Below, piece after piece: positions 1-13,566 of a stretch of 64,000 nucleotides of DNA (positions are counted from its first letter, which is position 1; the number at the start of each line of letters is the position of its first letter). The DNA is taken from the NCBI RefSeq assembly GCF_036227485.1, contig NZ_CP109479.1:7192001-7256000 (forward strand), given 5' to 3'. Both the position numbers and the translations under genes were made by a program. This DNA comes from Streptomyces sp. NBC_01451 (GTDB taxonomy: Bacteria > Actinomycetota > Actinomycetes > Streptomycetales > Streptomycetaceae). The notes under the pieces are model-generated. The model saw only the letters and a program-made list of their open reading frames with translations, was not told the origin of the DNA and searched no databases.

Positions 1-2
1 GG

Positions 3-221
3 GGTGACGCCATCGCCTTCGGCCGGGGCGCCAAGGGCTTCGTCGCCATCAACCACGAGTCGAGCGGTCTGAGCCGCACCTACCAGACCTCCCTGCCCGC
101 CGGGACGTACTGCAACGTGCAGAGCAACACCACGGTGAGCGTGAACAGTTCGGGTCAGTTCACCGCGACCCTCGGCTCCAACACCGCCCTCGCGATCTAT
201 GCGGGCAAGTCCACCTGCTGA
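3..221 (+). CDS. Secreted alpha-amylase, C-terminal fragment (5' truncated)
   Basis: Only the last 72 residues are in the window, in frame from base 3 to the TGA at 219-221. They read GDAIAFGRGAKGFVAINHES, then further on YQTSLPAGTYCNVQS and the end AIYAGKSTC. This is the C-terminal beta-sandwich (Aamy_C) that closes the GH13 barrel of Streptomyces alpha-amylases. The enzyme would cut alpha-1,4 bonds in starch outside the cell. The pullulanase starts about 100 bases downstream on the same strand, so the two probably belong to one starch/maltodextrin-use locus. The catalytic part lies outside the window. Confidence 0.9.
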   Translation, partial: GDAIAFGRGAKGFVAINHESSGLSRTYQTSLPAGTYCNVQSNTTVSVNSSGQFTATLGSNTALAIYAGKSTC

Positions 222-324
222 AAGTTCTTGCCATTGGTTTCAAGACCCTTGCTGTAAGCCTTTCGGCGGCGGTACGGTCGCGCGGGGTCGGACCCGAAGA
301 GCCGTGATCGCAAGGAGTCCATCC

Positions 325-5799
<5,475 letters not shown>

Positions 5800-5814
5800 C
5801 GAGGGGATTATCCT

Positions 5815-5849
5815 GGTGGGGCAGACCATGGACCTCGGTCTGCCCCACC
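5815..5849 (+). terminator. Hairpin terminator after pulA
   Basis: A perfect 13-bp stem (GGTGGGGCAGACC paired with GGTCTGCCCCACC) around a 9-base loop, starting 16 bases after the pulA stop. No U-tract follows, as is usual in Streptomyces. The next gene begins about 20 bases later, so the hairpin separates the two transcripts. Confidence 0.75.
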
Positions 5850-5870
5850 GGTGTGTCCAAGGGCGGCCAG

Positions 5871-7532
5871 ATGGACGGCAACGGCAAGCGGACCGAGACC
5901 ACCGTGCTCGTCGTGGACGCCACCCCGGCCGGTCGCTACGCGATGAGCGCCCTGCTCCGCCGAGCCGGTTACCAGGTCGTCCCGGTCGGCGGCGGCCACG
6001 AGGCGCTCGCGGAACTCGACGTAAGGCTGCGCAAGGGCATCCTGCCCGACGTGGCCCTCATCGCGGTGAACCTGCCCGGCGTGAGCGGGGTCGAACTGTG
6101 CCGCCGGATCAAGACCCGGCCGCACATGGCCGGCCTGCCAGTCGTCCACTTCTCGTCCTCCGCCGTCTCCCCGGGCGACCGTCGCGACGGGCTGGAGGCG
6201 GGCGGGGAGGCGTATCTGACGGTGCCCGCCGAGCCCGGGGAGATCGACGCGGTGCTGCGGGCCGCGGTGCGTGCCTCGCGGCTGCGGGCCGACGACCAGG
6301 CGCTGGCGCGGCGGCTGACCCGGCTGTCGGAGACGGTCTTCGCCATCCAGTCGGCGCGGTCCCTGCAGGAACTCGCCGACGCCGCCGCCGAGGGCACCGC
6401 GCGGCTCACCGGCTCGCCCGCCGCCGTGTTCTTCCTCGGCCCGGACGACGAGCTGTACCGCGCCATCTCCCGCGACCGCACCACGCTCGCCATGCCGGAC
6501 GAGAGCGCCCACCGTGTCGTGGCGGGGCTGCTCCGGCGGCTCACCCGCGGGCACAGCGGGGTGCAGATCACCACGGTGGCCTCGCCGCTGTGGCCCGCCG
6601 GGTTCTTCCGGCCGGGCATGGAGCACGACGCCCGCCTCGTGCTGATCCCCACCGAGGACGGCAGGGCCTCGGTGTGCCTGGCCACGCCCACCCGCGGGAC
6701 CCGCAGGGTGAGCCCCGAGAACGAGTCCCTGGTGGCCCGGCTCGCCCAGGCCACCGTGCTCGCCGCCGAGCCGCTCCTCATGTACCAGGTCGAGCGGCAT
6801 GTCGCCCTCACCCTCCAGCACAGCTTCCTGCCGCGCCCCGACCGGCTGCCCGACCTGCCCGGCATCGACGTGGTGGTCCGGTACGTGCCCGCATCCCGGG
6901 ACGCCGAGATCGGCGGCGACTTCTACGCCGCCCTGCGCACCGCGGACGGCGTGCTCGCCGCGGTCGGTGACGTCGTCGGGCACTCGCTGGACGCGGCCAC
7001 CGTCATGGTCGAGATCCGGCACGCGCTGCGCGCCTACTGCGTCGACGAGAGCGACCCGGCCGTGCTCGCCGAGCGCCTCGACCGGATGCTCCGGCGCTAC
7101 CACCCCGAGGTCACGGCCACCGTCTGTCTGGTCCATGTCGCTCCGGGCACCGGGCGCACCCGTATCGCCAACGCGGGCCACATCCCGCCGCTGATCATCC
7201 GCGACACCGGCAGCGCCGACTACGCCAAGGCCGCGGGCCCGCTGCTCGGCGTGGGCCTGACCCATCCGCCGCCCACCGAACTCTTCCTCGAACCCACCGA
7301 CCGGCTCCTCATGATCACCGACGGCCTGATCGAGACCCGGGGCACCGACCTCGCGGACTCCATGGAACACCTGCGCGCGGCGGCCTCCGGCGCGCTGCCC
7401 GGCCTGGACGCCCTCTGCGACACGCTGCTGGTCTCCTTCGGCCACGACCGGGAGGACGACATCGCGATGCTGGCGCTGCGGCTCGCTGACCAGGACCACA
7501 GTCCAGGGCTGTCGGCGAGGGCCAACGGTTAG
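5871..7532 (+). CDS. SpoIIE/PP2C-type phosphatase with degenerate receiver and GAF-like domain
   Basis: A 553-aa predicted Ser/Thr phosphatase of the SpoIIE/RsbU type, the class that typically dephosphorylates anti-anti-sigma factors. ATG 5871 is preferred for its AAGGGCGG ribosome site; GTG 5853, 3 bases past a terminator hairpin, is an alternative. Residues 8-135 fold like a response-regulator receiver, but the phospho-acceptor position is Ala65 (LIAVNLPG for the usual LLDVNLPG) and the conserved Lys is Val118 (LTVPAEP). It therefore cannot be phosphorylated in the normal way. Residues about 145-310 look GAF-like. The C-terminal half has PPM metal motifs EIGGDFYAAL, VGDVVGHSLDAA, TDGLIETRG and REDDIAMLAL. 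No kinase or STAS partner is adjacent. Confidence 0.9.
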   Translation: MDGNGKRTETTVLVVDATPAGRYAMSALLRRAGYQVVPVGGGHEALAELDVRLRKGILPDVALIAVNLPGVSGVELCRRIKTRPHMAGLPVVHFSSSAVSPGDRRDGLEAGGEAYLTVPAEPGEIDAVLRAAVRASRLRADDQALARRLTRLSETVFAIQSARSLQELADAAAEGTARLTGSPAAVFFLGPDDELYRAISRDRTTLAMPDESAHRVVAGLLRRLTRGHSGVQITTVASPLWPAGFFRPGMEHDARLVLIPTEDGRASVCLATPTRGTRRVSPENESLVARLAQATVLAAEPLLMYQVERHVALTLQHSFLPRPDRLPDLPGIDVVVRYVPASRDAEIGGDFYAALRTADGVLAAVGDVVGHSLDAATVMVEIRHALRAYCVDESDPAVLAERLDRMLRRYHPEVTATVCLVHVAPGTGRTRIANAGHIPPLIIRDTGSADYAKAAGPLLGVGLTHPPPTELFLEPTDRLLMITDGLIETRGTDLADSMEHLRAAASGALPGLDALCDTLLVSFGHDREDDIAMLALRLADQDHSPGLSARANG

Positions 7533-7572
7533 GGTGTGTTGGCCGTGCCGTCGTAGAACAGGGGTTTGACCC

Positions 7573-7929
7573 ATGCCGCAGATCACCGTCGACTACTCGG
7601 GTCCGCTGACCGAGGCCTTCGACCGGCGCGCGTTCGCGCTCGCGCTGCACGAGGAGGTCGTCGCCACGGCGAAGGCGAAGCCCGAGGCGTGCAAGACGCA
7701 GTTCCGCCGCACCGAGGACGCCACGGTCGGCGCGGACAGCGACGGCCACGCGATCGTGCACGTCTGGATCGGCATGCTCACCGGGCGCACGGTGGAGACG
7801 AAGGCCCAACTGACGGAAGCCGTACTGGAGTTGGTGCGCGCCCATGTGAAGCCCGTCGAAGGACTCGCCCTGCACGCCTCGGTCGAGGTCCGCGAACTCG
7901 ACGACTCCTACCGGAAGTTCGACAACTGA
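7573..7929 (+). CDS. 5-carboxymethyl-2-hydroxymuconate isomerase-like tautomerase
   Basis: A 118-aa protein starting MPQITVDYSG. Pro2, exposed after Met removal, is the catalytic base of the tautomerase superfamily. Length and the ending LHASVEVRELDDSYRKFDN match the CHMI (HpaF-like) family, which isomerises 5-carboxymethyl-2-hydroxymuconate in homoprotocatechuate degradation. No other genes of that pathway are nearby, so the physiological substrate is unknown and CHMI here is a family name. An AGGGG site lies about 9 bases before the ATG. It is 40 bases downstream of the phosphatase gene on the same strand and may be cotranscribed with it. Confidence 0.8.
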   Translation: MPQITVDYSGPLTEAFDRRAFALALHEEVVATAKAKPEACKTQFRRTEDATVGADSDGHAIVHVWIGMLTGRTVETKAQLTEAVLELVRAHVKPVEGLALHASVEVRELDDSYRKFDN

Positions 7930-8012
7930 CCCGTCGACCGGGCCCGGAGGGTCTCAGGGCTACGTACGAGGGACGACGAGGGACTACGAGGGGCTGCGGG
8001 AGGCTCCGCGGG

Positions 8013-8732
8013 CTACGAGGCGAGTGAGATGAGCCGTGTGACCAGGTCGGTGAACGGGCCGTCGGTGGGCTCCTGCTTGAGCATCCGGCGCAGCAGCGCG
8101 GCCATCTCCTCGTCGTAGGCGGCGCTCACGGCGGCCAGTGCCGCGAAGTCGTGCACGAGCTGTGCCTCCAGCTCGCCGCGCGGCACGCGCCGCCCGTCCA
8201 GCCAGATCAGCGCGGTCGACTCGACGAGCGATATCCACGTCCGGATGACCAACTCCAGCCGGGCGGGCGCGTCTTCGGGGTTCAGTTCCAGATGCGACAG
8301 GATCTGGACGTACGCGACCTGTCGTACGGCGTCGATGAGCGCGTTCGTCGTCGAGGCGCTGCTCGAACGCACCTCGTCCGCGGACACCGCCGGACCGCCG
8401 CGCATCAACGCCGCGAAACCGGGCCCGTGTTCGTCGACGAAGTCGAAGAACCGGCGCATCACGCGCAGCAGCCGGGCCCCCAGCGGACCCTCGTGCGGCT
8501 CTGTGAACCGGGCCGCCAGATCGTCCGACGCCCGCTTCAACGCGGCCTCGTACAAGCTGAGTTTGCCGGGAAAGTAGTGGTAGACCAGTGGGCGCGAGAT
8601 GCCCGCGGCCGACGCGATCTCATCGATGGAGACCTCGTCGGGCGAGCGGCGGCTGAACAGTTCGAGGGCGACGCCGATCAACTGCTGCCGGCGTTCCTCG
8701 ACTCCCATTCTGCGGCGAACCCCGGTTGTCAT
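8013..8732 (-). CDS. TetR-family transcriptional regulator
   Basis: A 239-aa regulator. Residues about 12-60 form the TetR DNA-binding helix-turn-helix (ERRQQLIGVALELFSRRS, then IDEIASAAGISRPLVYHYFPGK). The remainder is an all-helical ligand-binding domain. It is the third gene of a leftward group: PF10118 protein, reductase, TetR, with a 56-base gap after the reductase. It therefore probably represses the operon that contains it. A near-palindrome at 10831-10844 upstream of the first gene is the best operator candidate. The ligand is not identifiable; a lipid or acyl compound would fit the partners. Confidence 0.9.
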   Translation of the reverse strand: MTTGVRRRMGVEERRQQLIGVALELFSRRSPDEVSIDEIASAAGISRPLVYHYFPGKLSLYEAALKRASDDLAARFTEPHEGPLGARLLRVMRRFFDFVDEHGPGFAALMRGGPAVSADEVRSSSASTTNALIDAVRQVAYVQILSHLELNPEDAPARLELVIRTWISLVESTALIWLDGRRVPRGELEAQLVHDFAALAAVSAAYDEEMAALLRRMLKQEPTDGPFTDLVTRLISLAS

Positions 8733-8788
8733 GCGAACACCTTACCGATCGGATACGGCCCGCAACGGACGGGTCCGACCGAGGATGT

Positions 8789-9862
8789 TCACAAATCCAG
8801 CACAAGTGGACTCCGTCGTGCCCGTGACACGCAGATCAGCATCGAGTCCGCCCGCTCGGCATCGGTCAGCAGCTCGTCACGATGGTCGACTTCCCCGGCG
8901 AGCACGCGCTGTTGGCAGGTCCCGCAGAATCCCTGCTCGCACGAGTACGCGATGTCCGGCAGCTCCGCCCGTACGGCGGCCAGCACGGTCGAGTCGGCCG
9001 CCACCGTCAACGTCCTTCCGCTGCGCCGGAGTTCGACCTCGAAAGGCTGGTCGCCCCCGGTCGACGTACGCGGGGTGAAGCGCTCCAGTCGCAGCACGGT
9101 CCCCTCGGGCAGCCGGGCCTCGACCGCGGCCATCAGCCCCTCGGGGCCGCAGCAGTGGACTGCGGTGCCCTCGGGCAGGTCCGCCGCCACACCCGCGAAC
9201 AGCGCGTCGAGGTCGGGCAGTCCGTCCTCGTCCTCCGCGACGACCCGCACCCGGTCGCCGCCCGCGCCCAGCTTCTCGATCTCGGCGAGGTACGGCATCG
9301 AGGCCCGGCTGCGCCCTCCGTACAACAGCCGCCATTCCAGGCCGGGTTGGGAGTGAACGGCCCGGAGCATCGGCAGGATCGGGGTGATGCCGATACCGCC
9401 GGCCACGAAGACGTAGGCCGGAGCCGGGGCGAGCGGGAAGCGGTTGCGCGGGCCGCGCACCTCGACGCTCATGCCGGCCCGCAGTCCCTCGTGCACCTCG
9501 CGCGACCCTCCGCGCCCGTCCGGCACCAGCCGCGTGGCGACCGTGTACGACGAGGTGTCCGCCGGATCCCCGCACAGCGAGTACTGCCGCACAAGCCCCG
9601 ACGGCAGCACCAGATCGAGATGCGCCCCCGGCGCCCAGCCCGGCAACTCCCGCCCCACCAGGCGAAGTTGTACGACACCGTCGGCGACCGTCTCGTGCCC
9701 GGCGACCGTCAGCCGCAGGGCCCGTGAGCGCGGCCGGCCGGAGACCGGCTCCGCCAGCGCGGGCAGCGGCCACAGCGGGGAGTCCTCGATCCGGCGGCGC
9801 ACGGCCCGCCGGGCGAGCAGCGCGGCCCCGGCGGTGAGCGCGAGAGTCAGCGGCCGGGGCAT
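8789..9862 (-). CDS. Flavin reductase with C-terminal 2Fe-2S ferredoxin domain
   Basis: A 357-aa electron-transfer protein of the phthalate-dioxygenase-reductase/Vanillate-demethylase-reductase type. Residues about 1-20 are hydrophobic. The FAD/FMN-binding barrel carries RQYSLCGDPAD, the NAD-binding domain carries FVAGGIGITPILPM, and the C-terminal plant-type ferredoxin has the cluster ligands CEQGFCGTC plus a distal Cys in SMLICVSRA. It would pass electrons from NAD(P)H to an oxygenase. The ATG shares its first base with the stop of the upstream PF10118 gene (TGATG), so the two are translationally coupled, pointing to that protein as the partner. A frame reaching further upstream inside that gene is ignored. 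Confidence 0.9.
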   Translation of the reverse strand: MPRPLTLALTAGAALLARRAVRRRIEDSPLWPLPALAEPVSGRPRSRALRLTVAGHETVADGVVQLRLVGRELPGWAPGAHLDLVLPSGLVRQYSLCGDPADTSSYTVATRLVPDGRGGSREVHEGLRAGMSVEVRGPRNRFPLAPAPAYVFVAGGIGITPILPMLRAVHSQPGLEWRLLYGGRSRASMPYLAEIEKLGAGGDRVRVVAEDEDGLPDLDALFAGVAADLPEGTAVHCCGPEGLMAAVEARLPEGTVLRLERFTPRTSTGGDQPFEVELRRSGRTLTVAADSTVLAAVRAELPDIAYSCEQGFCGTCQQRVLAGEVDHRDELLTDAERADSMLICVSRARRSPLVLDL

Positions 9863-10776
9863 CAGGCGGCGCCCCGGTCGGCCGCGAGGGCGGCGGGGGA
9901 GGAGGCCAGATAGGCGACGGCCTGCTCGGTGGAGCCCTCCTGGGACGGGTGGTAGTCCCGGGCGAGATAGCGCGGCACCGATCTCGCCATGGCCCGGGTC
10001 GACGGCAGCAGACCCCGCTTCCCGCGCACGTAGAAGCCCCGGAAGGTCGGCTTGCGGAGGTTCGGCGCCGGGTCGTTCGCCATGAAGAACCGCACCCCGC
10101 GCTGCCACAGGAAGAACAGCGCCAGCAGTCCGGTCAGCCAGGTCCGCACGCGCCGCCCGTAGCCCCCGTCGACGTGTGTGAACAGATCGAAGGCGACCGA
10201 CCGGTGCTCGACCTCCTCGGCACCGTGCCAGCGCAGCAGGTCCAGCATGGTCGGATCGGCGCCGCGCCGGTCCAGCTCCGGGGCGTTGAGTATCCAGTCG
10301 CCGAGGAACGCCGTGTAGTGCTCGATGGCCGCGATGACGGCGACCCGTTCCATGAGCCACCACCTGCGCGCCCGGCGGCCCGGCAGGAGGAACCGGTCGC
10401 CGAGCAGCTTCTCGAAGAGCCAGTCGACCTGGGCGGTGTACGGCGTCGGATCGAGCCCCGACTCCCGGAGATGCGGGAGGACTTCGTCGTGGGCCTGGGA
10501 GTGCATCGCCTCCTGCCCGATGAACCCGACGACGTCCGCCCGCAGCCGTTCGTCACGGATGTACGGCAGCACCTGCTTGTACACGTGCACGAACCACCGC
10601 TCGCCGGCCGGCAGCAGCAGATGCAGCACGTTGATGGTGTGCGAGGTGAACGGATCCCCCGGCACCCAGTGCAGCGGGGTGTCCTCCCAGGAGAAGGACA
10701 CCTTGCGCGCCTTGAGCGGTATGTGCGGCGGTACGTGTTCGGAGGGGGCGGGGGAGGGATCGGCACTGTTGGACAT
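9862..10776 (-). CDS. PF10118 'metal-dependent hydrolase' family protein, likely di-iron oxygenase
   Basis: A 304-aa protein of the family annotated 'predicted metal-dependent hydrolase' (PF10118). The helical core shows paired E/H motifs typical of ferritin-like carboxylate-bridged metal sites: GQEAMHSQAHDEVL (about 109-122), AIEHYTAFLGDW (about 150-161) and HGAEEVEHRSVAFD (about 185-198). It has a hydrophobic stretch near 215-230. Coupling by a one-base stop/start overlap to an NAD(P)H-dependent flavin/2Fe-2S reductase suggests it is really a di-iron oxidase or oxygenase rather than a hydrolase, perhaps acting on a lipid. The family call is solid; the reaction is inference. Confidence 0.85.
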   Translation of the reverse strand: MSNSADPSPAPSEHVPPHIPLKARKVSFSWEDTPLHWVPGDPFTSHTINVLHLLLPAGERWFVHVYKQVLPYIRDERLRADVVGFIGQEAMHSQAHDEVLPHLRESGLDPTPYTAQVDWLFEKLLGDRFLLPGRRARRWWLMERVAVIAAIEHYTAFLGDWILNAPELDRRGADPTMLDLLRWHGAEEVEHRSVAFDLFTHVDGGYGRRVRTWLTGLLALFFLWQRGVRFFMANDPAPNLRKPTFRGFYVRGKRGLLPSTRAMARSVPRYLARDYHPSQEGSTEQAVAYLASSPAALAADRGAA

Positions 10777-10830
10777 GGCGTCAATGTACTGACGGGTAGC
10801 GGGTGGGGAAACCCTTCTGCGCCGACTTGT

Positions 10831-10844
10831 TGACGCCAGTGTCA
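10831..10844 (-). promoter_or_regulatory. Candidate TetR operator upstream of the PF10118 operon
   Basis: TGACGCCAGTGTCA on the plus strand (TGACACTGGCGTCA on the coding strand) has TGAC half-sites in inverted orientation with a 6-base centre. It lies 55 bases upstream of the PF10118 start and overlaps the end of the next gene upstream. TetR repressors commonly use such short palindromes, and a TetR gene closes this operon. The link is inferred. Confidence 0.45.
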
Positions 10845-10845
10845 G

Positions 10846-12774
10846 CTAGCGCAGTCCGCCGATGGCCCGCCCGTCCTTGAGCGTCCCCTTCAGGCCCGCC
10901 TGGGCGCCCTGCTGGGTCCTGGCCGCCAGCATGGCACCCCGCGCGGACGAACTCACCCCGCCCGTCGCCGTGATCGACGCCGTGTTCTCCGACCCGGCGG
11001 CCAGCATGTACCACTCACCCGCCCCCGACTTCCACAGCACACCGGCGAGCACGTTCGGGTCGCGGGGACCGCACGCCGGGCCGCTCTCGGACTTCGCCGC
11101 GACCGCCCCGTACGCCCCGCCCGGCGTGTGGAACTGGGCCAGGACCCGCGCGCCCTCACCGCGCCAGGTCTCGGCGCGGGTGCACACCCAGTCGGCGGCT
11201 CCGCCCGCGTCGGGCAGCGGCTGCCGCGCGTACTGCCAGGCGTTCACGGAGCGCACGCCCTGGGAGTGCATCGCGGCGAGCGAGCAGGCGAACGGTGACC
11301 ACATGGTCAGCGCCGCCGGAGCCGAGGCCTCGCGGGGCGCGGTCGGGCGGCCCGTGGTGAGGTGGGCCGGCACGAGTTCGCCGAGGTCGCTCAGCAGACG
11401 GGCGCCTCCGGCGTCGGTCACCTGGAGCGTGTTCCACGACCGGCAGGTGCCGGTCTGCGCGACGGGGCTGGCCAGCGGCCCGGTCACCCCGTCCGTCAGC
11501 CCCAGGTCGATCGGCGTCCCGGCCGGCACCCGCAGGTCCCGCATCTCCGCCTTGAGCACCCAGGGTGCCGTCAGGTAACGGACGTTGCCGTCGGCCCGGT
11601 CGAGGACCACCGCGTCGGCCTCGGCGCCGGTCGCGCCGTCGACGCGGGCGAAGTCGAGGGCGGCCCCGCTCGTGCCGTCCTTCGGCTCGGCGTACCGGGC
11701 GATGCGCAGACCGTCGTACAGGATCACCACGTGGGCGGCGTCGACAGTGCCCGCGTACAGGAGCTGGGGCGGGCCGGCCGGGCCGCCGGACGGGGTGCCC
11801 GGGGTCGCCGAGACCTGGACCGTCCCGCCGGGGCGGGCCCAGACGGCGAGGGCGCGGCGCAGCAGGGCGCTGTCGTCGACGAGGTCGCCGCGCGCGGGCC
11901 AGACGGAGAAGTCGGTGCGCGCGGAGGACTTCCAGGTGGCGGGGGCGACCAGGGTCAGCCGGGCCGGGTCCAGGGCGGCTTCGGCGGCCGGGTTCTTCGC
12001 GTACGCGGGTGCGGCGGCGCCGTCCGGGGCCCAGCCGTCCCCGGGCAGGCCGAGCAGCGCGCCGCACACCGCGACGGCCGCGGCGGCGACGAGCGCGGCC
12101 TTCAGGTGCTGCCTGCGCCGCATCAGGTCGGTCGGGCGGGCCTGGAGCGAACAGGGGTCGAACTCGGCGGAGTCGAGCAGCGCGTACTGCGCCGGGACCT
12201 CGTCCGCCTCGCGCAGCGCCTCGGTCGGCCGGTCGACCCCGGCGGCCTCCAGGGCGGTGCGTACGTCGGAGTCCGGGAGCTTCTCCAGACCGCGCAGGAC
12301 GTACGCGGCCCGCGCGGGGCCGGAGAGGGCCGACAGCCGCTGGTCCAGGGCGAGTTCCTCGGCGCCCCCCGACCGCGGGAAGAGCCGCAGCCCCCACACC
12401 TGGGGGAGCAGCGGCGGCAGTTGCGACCGCTTCGGCAGCGTGCGGCCCCGCCACGGCTGCCCCGCGGCGAGCGCCGTACGCAGCACCTGGAGGCGGACGA
12501 GCGCGTAACCGGGGTCGCCCGCACGGCCCTTCGGCTGGGCCGGGATCGCGGCCGTGGCCGTGCGTCCCCTGGGCAGCGCGCGCTGGGTGAGAGCGTGCGC
12601 GGTCAGGACGCGCCGGTTGCGGCCGAGGCTCGGCGGCAGCACCAGATAGGCGAGCCGGACGAGCCGGGGGTAGTGCTCGACGAGCGCGGCCTCGGCCTGC
12701 TCCACGTCGACGACGGGGCGGCCCTTGGCGCTGTTACCGGTGGTGGGGCTGAAGGCGACATCCTGTGACTGCAC
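10846..12774 (-). CDS. Membrane protein with sigma-factor-like N-terminus and large extracellular domain
   Basis: A 642-aa protein (GTG start) not assigned to a named family. Residues about 24-70 (ALVEHYPRLVRLAYLVLPP...) resemble ECF sigma region 2, and about 150-200 (LSALSGPARAAYVLRGLEKL, TALEAAGV) resemble region 4. Both are diverged and the middle is Arg/Pro rich. One transmembrane helix follows at about 225-243 (AALVAAAAVAVCGALLGLPG). The remaining 400 residues are predicted outside, with paired Cys (GTCRSW, FACSL, DWVCTR, PACGP) that may form disulfides. The order sigma-like/TM/exterior would fit a one-piece sensor or an anti-sigma-type scaffold. Conserved in Streptomyces as far as I recall; function unknown. 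Confidence 0.7.
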   Translation of the reverse strand: MQSQDVAFSPTTGNSAKGRPVVDVEQAEAALVEHYPRLVRLAYLVLPPSLGRNRRVLTAHALTQRALPRGRTATAAIPAQPKGRAGDPGYALVRLQVLRTALAAGQPWRGRTLPKRSQLPPLLPQVWGLRLFPRSGGAEELALDQRLSALSGPARAAYVLRGLEKLPDSDVRTALEAAGVDRPTEALREADEVPAQYALLDSAEFDPCSLQARPTDLMRRRQHLKAALVAAAAVAVCGALLGLPGDGWAPDGAAAPAYAKNPAAEAALDPARLTLVAPATWKSSARTDFSVWPARGDLVDDSALLRRALAVWARPGGTVQVSATPGTPSGGPAGPPQLLYAGTVDAAHVVILYDGLRIARYAEPKDGTSGAALDFARVDGATGAEADAVVLDRADGNVRYLTAPWVLKAEMRDLRVPAGTPIDLGLTDGVTGPLASPVAQTGTCRSWNTLQVTDAGGARLLSDLGELVPAHLTTGRPTAPREASAPAALTMWSPFACSLAAMHSQGVRSVNAWQYARQPLPDAGGAADWVCTRAETWRGEGARVLAQFHTPGGAYGAVAAKSESGPACGPRDPNVLAGVLWKSGAGEWYMLAAGSENTASITATGGVSSSARGAMLAARTQQGAQAGLKGTLKDGRAIGGLR

Positions 12775-12823
12775 GTTCAGCAGAACGAGCGAATGGTCGG
12801 ATGGTCACCTGGCCGGCCGGGAG

Positions 12824-13333
12824 TCAGCCGTCGGGCTCGGTCAGCAGGCGGGCGTAGTTCGCCATCGACCGCTGGTAGCGCGGCAGGTGGGGAGCGAGGG
12901 CGCCGAGGACCAGCGAGAGTCCCTCACGGTCGCGGCCGAGGCTGGACAGACACAGCGCCAGACATGCCCGTACGGCGTCGTCCAACTCGTCGGAGGGGGC
13001 GTCCAGTTCGGGAGTGAGCAGTTTGACGCCCTCCTCGGCCTGCCCGAGGTTCCGCAGCGAACTCGACAGCTGGATCTTGGCGCGGCGGCCCTTGTAGCCG
13101 CTGGCTTCGCTGAGGCCGAGTGCGAGCGCCTCCCGGTAGAGCGGCGCCGCCCGGTCCGAGTGGCCCGTGGAGTCCCAGGCGCACGCCTGCTCGAAAGGGG
13201 CCAGGGGGCTGTCGGCGGGCAGTTCGGCGACGAGAGTGTCGATCACGGCGCGGAAGTCGGCCCCGTGGTCCTCGTCGTAGTCGTCGAAGGTGGCCCAGGC
13301 CGCGTCCACGCGCTCGTTCCAGTCCGCGTTCAC
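12824..13333 (-). CDS. TPR-repeat protein
   Basis: A 169-aa cytosolic protein built of helix pairs of tetratricopeptide type (FEQACAWDSTGHSDRAAPLY, LSSSLRNLGQAEEGVKLL, CLALCLSSLGRDREGLSLVL). The family is the small TPR_5 group common in actinobacteria. I picked GTG at 13333 (product beginning MNADWNERVDAAW) because it has a GAGG-like site upstream and homologues begin there. The frame is open to an ATG at 13444, but that stretch is Pro/Gly rich and looks non-coding. TPR folds bind partner proteins; none is indicated. It lies 49 bases upstream of the sigma-like membrane protein gene on the same strand, so the two may be cotranscribed. Confidence 0.75.
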   Translation of the reverse strand: MNADWNERVDAAWATFDDYDEDHGADFRAVIDTLVAELPADSPLAPFEQACAWDSTGHSDRAAPLYREALALGLSEASGYKGRRAKIQLSSSLRNLGQAEEGVKLLTPELDAPSDELDDAVRACLALCLSSLGRDREGLSLVLGALAPHLPRYQRSMANYARLLTEPDG

Positions 13334-13566
13334 TCGGGTCGCCTCGCGATATCCGTGCCGGTCATGCTTGCTGACCTGCCTTTCTGCCGGGGGTCCGGGG
13401 GGTTGTCCCCCGGGTGGACGTGGTACTTGCCCACTCTCGCACACGTGTTCCCTGATTGAGTGGTCTGTGCCCGGCAGCCGTATCGAAGGCGAGGGCTCCT
13501 CGACGGGGCCACCCGCGGCATGGGCCGAGAGTAATGTCGGCGGCGAACGGACCGGAGGACGAACAG

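Noticed and set aside
7573..7929. Part of an aromatic-acid catabolic pathway
   Set aside because: The CHMI-like protein is alone; no dioxygenase or hydratase genes are adjacent.
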